64,000 nucleotides of DNA from Hymenobacter radiodurans (GTDB lineage: Bacteria; Bacteroidota; Bacteroidia; Cytophagales; Hymenobacteraceae): contig NZ_CP037922.1 in the NCBI RefSeq assembly GCF_004355185.1, positions 3,194,001-3,258,000 of the forward strand. The letters are read 5' to 3'. The first letter of the stretch is position 1. The number at the start of each line of letters is the position of its first letter. The position numbers and the translations under genes are program-made. Below the pieces are notes generated by a model. That model made no database searches and was not told the origin of the DNA. It saw only the letters and a program-made list of their open reading frames with translations. Positions 58,199-64,000 of the stretch are shown piece by piece.

Positions 58199-59350
58199 AG
58201 CCCTGATACCACCGGCACGGCAGATACAGTAGCAGCACCACTACCGCCCACACTATATAGGCTCGCAGCAAGCTCGGGTGGTAGTCGGTGGGCCACTGTG
58301 CGGGGGCGTAAAGGACAGATTAATGGGCTTACCGAAAGCCACCATCGACCAGAGCAGCGCCCCGAAGCTGATGAGGAACAGGTGCGGGATGTAGTAGAAA
58401 AATGGTACCTGACCATAGGTGCGCAGCCATTGGCTTAGCCGATTTGTAGCCGTTTCAACGCTAGAGAGCAAGAGCAGAGAAATGCCAAGCGTGAGACACA
58501 GAAATAGCAGGGAAGGCGGATATTTCGTGATATTAATAAACGACAGGACGCTGTAAATCAGTCCGCGTGGCTGGGGGCTCCAGGGCGTGGGGTCGCCGTA
58601 CCAATTGGTGGCCCTTAATGCTACGAAGAACACAAGCAAGGCTATCCCGGCGAGGCGCAACAGGCGCGTACGCTGCGGGAGCGGCAGCTTAAACCACGGC
58701 CCAATCAGATATCCGGCCAGCATCACACCCAGCCACGGTCCAAATGAATAGGCGACCAACACAGGAGGCAAGGGCGGCGCGTTAAAGACAAACGGTCCAT
58801 TATGCAGCAACGCCAGGGCCACATTATCGGCGGTGACAGGCTGAATGTTGGGCAGCATATTGTGCCCGGCTATAATGACGAATGCCAGCACCGCTAACAA
58901 CCAGCGCGGCAGCCAGATCAGGCCGGCCAGCGCCACCATGCTCCAGCCAATCACCCAGATTACCTGCAATAGCACCATCGAATAGCCCCAGAACAGCATA
59001 AAGCTGATTAACACTACTTCCAGCAGCGCCAGCCAGAGGCCGCGCGTGAGCAAGTGCCAGCTCACCCGCATCTTGTCAGGTTGCCTCTGCTGATACAGCC
59101 AGATACTCGTACCCGACAGAAACACGAAAGTTGGTGCGCAGAAATGCGTTATGAAGCGCGTAAAAAACAGCAACACGGTTGTCTGAGCCACATCCTCCGG
59201 TCGAATGGTGGTGGGGCTCCAAAAGTCACGGACATGGTCGAGGGCCATGATAACCATCACTAGGCCCCGCACGATGTCAATTGCCTGCACCCGCGATACG
59301 GTCGCACGTGTAGCCACGGGCACTGCATATTCAGTAGAAACCTGTTGCAT
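58158..59350 (-). CDS. DUF1624/HGSNAT-like membrane acyltransferase (one frameshift)
   Basis: A multi-TM protein of the heparan-alpha-glucosaminide N-acetyltransferase-like family. AIDIVRGLVMVIMALDHVRDFWS is the entry signature and about ten TM helices follow. The frame breaks at G5 58302-58306 (C5 coding); one more C reads LSFTPPAQWPTDYHPSLL, and the protein then ends CRWYQGFKQRHSYWWLSYV, as in the family (397 residues). The restored end lies inside the GNAT gene on the other strand. Confidence 0.8.
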
Positions 59351-59375
59351 AGAGATGGCGGGTTGGGCAAGCTGA

Positions 59376-60200
59376 CTACTTCGTTTTCAGGAAGTTATTA
59401 ATCGCCTGATTTATCTCCTGCTTTTTTTCGTCGGTGGCACCATCCCAGATATCATTATGGGTCATATTTTCCATTTTGACGATCTGAATATCGAATTTTT
59501 TCTGTTCGGCGGCCGTCGGCAGCACGCCGTCATCGGCCACCTGGTCGCTGGAGCGAATGGTTAGGATATGCGGGCGGCGGGTGCGGGGAAGCGGCATGCG
59601 GCGGTTATCCAGCGTAACCACATCGCGCACCAGTTGCGGATATTTTTGGGCAAACAACGCGGCCATATCGCCGCCGTTGGAATGGCCTACTAGCAGCAGG
59701 TTTCTAAAGTCCAGCTCAGTATTGGTCTTTTTGAGGGTTTGCAGCACGAATAACATGTTTTGCACACCTCGCTCCCAATAAGGCCGTCGCACCTGCTGCG
59801 GATTGCCGGTGGTAGGCATGGGCGCTTCCTTGGGCAACTCATGCTGAATACTTACCACAAAGTAGCCCTGCGCCACCAGATTATACGCGACAAACTTATA
59901 GCTCGTATTCGGGTTGCCATAGCCATGATTCAGCAGGGCCAGCTTGAGCTTTCGCCGCTTTTCTGGGCTCCGCTTTGCCCCCGAGCCCGGCTCATATATG
60001 GCTACTGGCACAGCCCGGTTGCGGGCTTCATCGAATAGCGCCAACTGGTAGCTTTTCACCTCCCCTTTGGCTGTTTCGGCTAGCTGCTGTGGTACTGGTG
60101 TCGGATGTCCTGTTTTCGGGCTGCTGTCGGCGCAGCTATTTACTAGTAGCGTAAGACTAAGAACTGCGGCTATTCTTATCGGCATATAGGATTTTATCAC
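59376..60200 (-). CDS. Alpha/beta-hydrolase lipoprotein
   Basis: A 274-residue lipoprotein hydrolase with an SPII signal (SLTLLVNSCADSS). The fold shows LALLNHGYGNPNTSYKF, VAQGYFVVSIQHELPKEA and FRNLLLVGHSNGGDMAALFA, with nucleophile Ser in GHSNGG. The C-terminal MENMTHNDIWDGA holds the likely His. Probably a periplasmic esterase or lipase-like protein. Start at 60200 or 60185; the latter trims five residues. Confidence 0.83.
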   Translation of the reverse strand: MIKSYMPIRIAAVLSLTLLVNSCADSSPKTGHPTPVPQQLAETAKGEVKSYQLALFDEARNRAVPVAIYEPGSGAKRSPEKRRKLKLALLNHGYGNPNTSYKFVAYNLVAQGYFVVSIQHELPKEAPMPTTGNPQQVRRPYWERGVQNMLFVLQTLKKTNTELDFRNLLLVGHSNGGDMAALFAQKYPQLVRDVVTLDNRRMPLPRTRRPHILTIRSSDQVADDGVLPTAAEQKKFDIQIVKMENMTHNDIWDGATDEKKQEINQAINNFLKTK

Positions 60201-60237
60201 ACGCTGACTGTTGACTTATAAACTCGAAAAAAGCCCC

Positions 60238-61161
60238 CTAGGCGAAGGGCAGAAACACCTCGGCCAACATACAGCGGGCGCTGCCTCCTCCAACGGTTTC
60301 GATGGTGGGAATGGGCAGCGGAACCAGCGTGCAGTAGCGGCTGAGGGTTTGGCGCTGGTCATTAGTCAGCGCATCGTGGGCGCTCTGCGACATAACCAAT
60401 AGCTCAGGGCCAGCAGCGGCGGGTTGTAGCGTGAGCATGTTGCCGGCAAAATGGGCCACCTGCGCCAGCGATATAGTCACAATTTCGTGCCCCGTGGAGA
60501 CCAGCGCGTCTGTTACTGCTGCCTGCTCGGCGGGGTCGGTTATGCTTTCCAGGCAGATGACCGCAAATTTGCCCCCCACGCACAGCATTACGTTGGTGTG
60601 GTAGATGGCGTGGCCTTGCGCATCGGTAGCGCGGAAAGACACCGGGCGGTAACCTAGTAGGCTGGTTACTTGCTGAAACAAATCCGCATCGGTGCGGGGC
60701 GAAAGGCCAGCGTAGGTCACGCGGTGTTCATGGTCGAAAATGATGCTGCCGGTGCCTTCCAGAAAGCGGCCCTCCTGCTCGTGATAGGACAAGTCGATGA
60801 CTTCCCGAACCGTGAATTGGCTACGCAACGAGTCCAGAATATCCGGTCGCCGCTCGGCCCGGCGATTGGGCGCGTGCATGGGGTACAGCACCACGCGGCC
60901 ATCGGGGTGCAGGGTAAGCCAATTGTTTGGAAACACGGCATCGGGCTTGGGCGGCGCGGGGGTATCGTCGAATACCAGCACGCGCACGCCGTGTGCTCGC
61001 AGTTTGGCCACGGCCGCATCGAACTCAGCAAATGCTTGCTGCTGAATTGCCTCCTGCTCCAGCCCGGCTATGGTCTGCTGAAAATGATTAGACGCCGCCG
61101 TTTCGGTATTGAAACCAAACTGAACGGGCCGAACGAGAAAAACGGTAGAAGCAGACTGCAT
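60238..61161 (-). CDS. ctlX: Citrulline-utilisation hydrolase CtlX-like
   Basis: A 307-residue amidinotransferase-fold (arginine-deiminase-like) protein. DAVFPNNWLTLHPDGRVVLYPMHAPNRR, EGTGSIIFDHEHRVTYAGLSPRTD and the C-terminal GGGSARCMLAEVF with catalytic Cys match the CtlX group, reported to convert citrulline to ornithine. ATG 61161 lies inside the longer frame and fits the family start. Its stop is at a C5 motif copy. Confidence 0.82.
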   Translation of the reverse strand: MQSASTVFLVRPVQFGFNTETAASNHFQQTIAGLEQEAIQQQAFAEFDAAVAKLRAHGVRVLVFDDTPAPPKPDAVFPNNWLTLHPDGRVVLYPMHAPNRRAERRPDILDSLRSQFTVREVIDLSYHEQEGRFLEGTGSIIFDHEHRVTYAGLSPRTDADLFQQVTSLLGYRPVSFRATDAQGHAIYHTNVMLCVGGKFAVICLESITDPAEQAAVTDALVSTGHEIVTISLAQVAHFAGNMLTLQPAAAGPELLVMSQSAHDALTNDQRQTLSRYCTLVPLPIPTIETVGGGSARCMLAEVFLPFA

Positions 61162-61228
61162 AGGCGGGACTGGGGGGCTTTTTTCACACAAAGAAAGTCA
61201 TTCCAGCCACGCCAGCAGCGCGCATATT

Positions 61229-61863
61229 CTACGGTTTTTGCACCCGCCCGATTACGGCAAACAATGGGTCACTGCGGTGGGGCTGCGGGCTGCGGTCGAG
61301 TAGCTCAATCTGGTGCCAGTGGCCAGCAGCCAGCAGGTACTGCTTCACGAGGGCTAGATGGCCACGGTCGTCGAGGGCGTGCCAGGCGGCTACGGCTTTG
61401 GTGGGGAAGCAGCGGTTGGAAAAAGTAATGACCACGGGCGCCTCCGGCCGAAGCACCCGGGCCAGGTCGCGCAACACTTCCACGGGCCGCGTCAGGTAAT
61501 CCACGGATACGCAAATGGCGGCGCCATCAAACTCATTTTCCTCGAAGGAAAGCATCGGCTCCTGATTCAGATCCTGCACCACGTAGCTTGCCAGTCGCGG
61601 ATTAGCGCGCAACTCCTGCTCATTCATGCCCAAGCCTACCACGCGTTGATAGGCTACCTCGGGGGCAAATGACTCACCCAGCTACTCATCAAATCCAGCA
61701 GCGTGCCGTTGGACGGGAAATACTCGCGGTACAACTGCGTTACGGCTGCAATTGCGCCCTCGTCGATGTGCGTTACGAAGCGGGGCTGCTGGTAAAACTG
61801 CGCGTCGGGAGTTTCGTCGGTGCGGCGAAAAGCGGCCTCAGGAAAAAGTGAATCAGAAGCCAT
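61229..61863 (-). CDS. Class I SAM-dependent methyltransferase (one frameshift)
   Basis: A 211-residue methyltransferase. TLLDLMSSWVSHLP is the SAM strand and turn. After the break, VVGLGMNEQELRANPRL and FDGAAICVSVDYLTRPVEVLRDLARVLRPEAPVVITFS follow the family. The frame breaks at G5 61661-61665; one more base reads HLPPEVAYQRVVGLGM. The substrate is unknown. SSWVSHLPP is unusual for the glycine-rich loop of motif I but common in this group. Confidence 0.78.
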
Positions 61864-61917
61864 AAAGGCGAGTAGTTTTATAAGGTTTAAATTTAATCCG
61901 TCATCCTAGAGGCGGTG

Positions 61918-62010
61918 GTCATGCAGAGCGCCGCGAAGCATCTCGCTCGCTTCGTTGCAATGCTACCCCTGACGTCAGCACGCGAGATGCTTCGCTCCGC
62001 TCTGCATGAC
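61918..62010. repeat. REP-like palindromic repeat, third copy
   Basis: Left arm 61918-61946 and right arm 61982-62010 share GTCATGCAGAGC and GCGAGATGCTTCGC with the copies at 23.2 and 53.2 kb. Region 61864-62111 has no gene apart from this. Confidence 0.78.
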
Positions 62011-62111
62011 GGTCAATGGTATAGTACAACCACTGTTTGGTGTGACGGTTATTTACAACCAGACGGCGTTAATATGGGCGCCTTTACATCGACTGTTTTA
62101 CTAAATACCCC

Positions 62112-62960
62112 CTACCGAATAGTTAAATCTTCCTTCCGAATCCAGCCGGTTGTTTTCACCTTTTCCCAGTTGATGAACGTGGCGAAAACTGCTGCTTCGG
62201 ACGAGTCGCTGAGCGTCATTTTATCGCCGCGAATGCAGAAGGCACGGCGGCGCTGGGTCAGGTCGGGCGAGTCGTAGAAGTAGGTTGTATCCACGCGCAC
62301 GGTACCGGTGGTGGCAACCTGCCGTACAGCACCAGCAGAATTACTTTTTGGTATCGCAGCTGTTACGGGCTTTTTAGATTGGGTAGGTGCGGGCTCCGGT
62401 GCAGGGCGACTGGTTGAAGTAGCGCGGGGAGGCGTGGACTTCGCCACGGTTTTGCTAAGCTGCACCTCCGTTTTTTTCAGCCAGCCTGCCACTGGGTCGC
62501 CGTCGGAATTGAAATAGCGGGTTTTGATAAAATTGCCACTCTCTCCTTCCGCATACACAATATCGCCCCGCAATACGTACTTACCGGTGGAGCTATTCAC
62601 ATCGGGTTTGGAATGAAAATAGGCTCTGGCGGGCAGAACTTTAAATGCCCCGGACAGAGGTTTAGTGCTCGCTTGTACAGGCGGCTCCTGTGTTTCATCC
62701 GCCGGAATTACAGACCCTAAGCGAGGCGATATTTCCTTTGGAGTATCCGGAACGGAGACGGCAGGTGGTGGCAGCTTCGTGCTAGCCATTGGTGCTTCAG
62801 AACTTCGTTGGGCGCTGCTTTTCTTCGAGAGCCAATAGGTTGAGCTCGCCACAACTAGGAATAGCGCAGCCAGCAGTAAGTAAGTCCGGCCTGTGCGCGG
62901 GCGACGGGCCGCCACGCGCCGGCTTGCATAAAAATGTCCCGATTGTGCTTGGTTGTTCAT
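62112..62960 (-). CDS. Membrane-anchored SH3-like domain protein
   Basis: A 282-residue protein with one N-terminal TM (YLLLAALFLVVASSTYWL) and a Pro/Ser/Thr-rich linker. Two SH3-like stretches follow: AYFHSKPDVNSSTGKYVLRGDIVYAEGESGNFIKTRYFN..VAGWLKK, and TYFYDSPDLTQRRRAFCIRGDKMTLS..TTGWIRKEDL. Such domains bind peptidoglycan or envelope partners. No enzyme residues. Function unknown. Confidence 0.72.
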   Translation of the reverse strand: MNNQAQSGHFYASRRVAARRPRTGRTYLLLAALFLVVASSTYWLSKKSSAQRSSEAPMASTKLPPPAVSVPDTPKEISPRLGSVIPADETQEPPVQASTKPLSGAFKVLPARAYFHSKPDVNSSTGKYVLRGDIVYAEGESGNFIKTRYFNSDGDPVAGWLKKTEVQLSKTVAKSTPPRATSTSRPAPEPAPTQSKKPVTAAIPKSNSAGAVRQVATTGTVRVDTTYFYDSPDLTQRRRAFCIRGDKMTLSDSSEAAVFATFINWEKVKTTGWIRKEDLTIR

Positions 62961-63063
62961 GCTACGGATAGGTGAAGGCTAGATACCGGCTCCGTACTGT
63001 TTACGTAGTTTTTTTGCTTCGGGAAGCTTTTTGGCAGTTGCCAGCCGAAGAATTATCTGGGGC

Positions 63064-64000
63064 TTAAGCAGGTGTCAGCTCCCGATCTGCCAGTACCTCG
63101 CGCACGGGGGCCCAGCGAATATCGGGGTAGCGGGCATTGTCCAGGGGTTCCAGCTTCGGTAGGCCACTGAACATGTTGTGCAGGTACTGCATGCCTTGCC
63201 AGGGCGGAAATACGTCGTCGCTCGTGGGCATGAGGGCTTTGGTCACCTTAATCATGGTACCAAAAGCGCCCAGGCCACCTACCCGGAACAACCGAAATTG
63301 CTCGCCCGTAACGGCGCTGGCTACTGCCTGCAAGCCGCGGATAGTGGCCACTTCACCAGCCACGCGCAAAAACCGGGGCGTAGTATCATCGAGGGCAGCG
63401 GCGGCGGTGAATGCGGCAGTGTCTTGGGTGGTGGTGAAGTCCAGCGCCTGATCTGCGTTGCCCCAATAAACAACCCGCTTAAACTTAAACAGGATAACCG
63501 GCGCCTGCCCCGTCAGCAAATCGGTGAACATGCCGTTCAGAATGGAAGTAGCCCGAATATGTGCCTTGTCGAGCCGCTCGGCGAACTCCCGGCGCAGATC
63601 GAGGTTGCGGTTGGAGCCCGGAGCCAGCTTGGTGTAGTCAATGCAATAATCTGAAGGGATGAAGCGCGGAACGCCGGCCGCCACAGCCGCTTCGAGCAGG
63701 CGCGTCTGCATCTCCACAATTACCTCCCGCAGCCCCGACACAGCCGAGACCACGCAGCTCGCGCCAACGCACGCTTTCGTCAGGTCCGCTACCTTGTTAA
63801 AATCAACTTCGATAACAGCGGCTCCCTGCTCGCGCAAGGCCGCCACGGCGGGGGCGGCGCTGCCGGCCCGAACCAGCGCCCGCACATTTGCCCCCCGCAG
63901 CAGCAAGTGCTTCGCAATTCGTCCCCAAGGTCGCCGGTGGCGCCAGCAAGCACTATTGTTTTTTGAGCGCTAGTGCGGGTAGTATTCTCTGTCGTTGATG
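63064..64000 (-). CDS. NmrA-like NAD(P)-binding protein, cut by window edge (one frameshift)
   Basis: An NmrA/isoflavone-reductase-like Rossmann protein. QKTIVLAGATGDLGGRIAKHLLLRGANVRALVR is the NAD(P) motif after adding one base in the C4 run 63923-63926. Inside lie DLTKACVGASCVVSAVSG and FIPSDYCIDY. The first codons lie beyond 64000. Members are redox sensors or reductases; substrate unknown. Confidence 0.78.

Larger units (their letters stand above)
476..63896. repeat. Window-wide iterated motif TGGGGGGC plus A/T tract (about 70 copies)
   Basis: Copies read by eye, G-run on the plus strand: 476, 4734, 4753, 4817, 6751, 7527, 7880, 8673, 11513, 12169, 12933, 17688, 17891, 18645, 18900, 19422, 21295, 22612, 22674, 24919, 25399, 26602, 30579, 31004, 34828, 35375, 36399, 39221, 39266, 40774, 42911, 44622, 45517, 47161, 48304, 48886, 50098, 50947, 51226, 51763, 52260, 53950, 57378, 61172, 61661. 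G-run on the minus strand: 1826, 2254, 2316, 6563, 9655, 10611, 15385, 16691, 31919, 32618, 33256, 34842, 36577, 40757, 42546, 45482, 49697, 50084, 53083, 53997, 55697, 57363, 59978, 60234, 60572, 63891. Most have G6; G5 copies are largely where genes are broken. The stretch 26.6-30.6 kb has none. Confidence 0.75.

Noticed and set aside
1-64000. CRISPR arrays, rRNA genes or complete insertion sequences
   Set aside because: No regular spacer-repeat arrays, no rRNA signatures and no transposase-like ORFs were seen.

Overview
The window looks like a high-GC member of the Bacteroidota, most like Hymenobacter or a close cytophagal relative. The grounds are a SusC/SusD pair, a protein with a type IX secretion (Por) tail, several SPII lipoproteins, Bacteroidota-style promoters (TTG/TTTG then TAnnTTTG) and the mix of glycosyltransferases and hydrolases. 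This assignment is by inference; there is no rRNA to check it.

Layout. 1-4.3 kb: ordinary metabolic genes (alpha/beta hydrolase, STAS-like protein, dipeptide epimerase, alditol-oxidase-like flavoprotein, small lipoprotein). 4.5-12.1 kb: a plus-strand sugar operon with a GH115 alpha-glucuronidase, an FHS-family permease and four enzymes of a non-phosphorylative L-fucose-type pathway, followed by a 7TM histidine kinase. 14.6-17.7 kb: a GH16 glycosidase and a TPR lipoprotein. 18.0-26.1 kb: a SAM-I riboswitch, a cysteine-rich leader ORF and a terminator-like hairpin stand upstream of SusC, SusD and an M14 metallopeptidase. I read this as a sulfur-controlled peptide-scavenging locus, and it is the most interesting system here. 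27.0-30.2 kb: an AT-rich island with an LTA-synthase-like sulfatase and a PmtA-like methyltransferase, lying just past the 3' end of tRNA-Ser(GGA). 30.5-32.4 kb: asparaginase and TatD. 32.4-40.7 kb: cell-surface polysaccharide genes (GT2, deacetylase, GT4, FkbM methyltransferase, Wzx-like flippase, Wzz-like protein, O-antigen ligase). 40.8-64 kb: housekeeping and mixed genes, including a SpoIIE-type phosphatase, ABC permease, cytochrome c, GT2 plus UPF0104-type membrane protein, ruvC, a PhzF protein, a secreted T9SS protein, an SPL-family radical SAM protein, pncA, MscS, mqo, ctlX and an NmrA-like protein cut by the window end.

Two window-wide patterns matter. First, a short motif, TGGGGGGC followed by an A/T tract, occurs about 70 times on both strands, inside and between genes. 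As inverted pairs it builds the terminators. It is absent from the AT-rich island. Second, fifteen genes are broken by single-base losses, about 21 in all. Every one is a missing base and none is an extra base. Most fall in G/C runs, and 13 to 14 lie at G-runs of 5-6 that are mostly copies of this motif. Adding one base restores a family-typical protein each time. I therefore annotate these as single genes and consider homopolymer under-calling in the assembly the likeliest cause. The alternative, real slippage at the motif, is listed as a finding.
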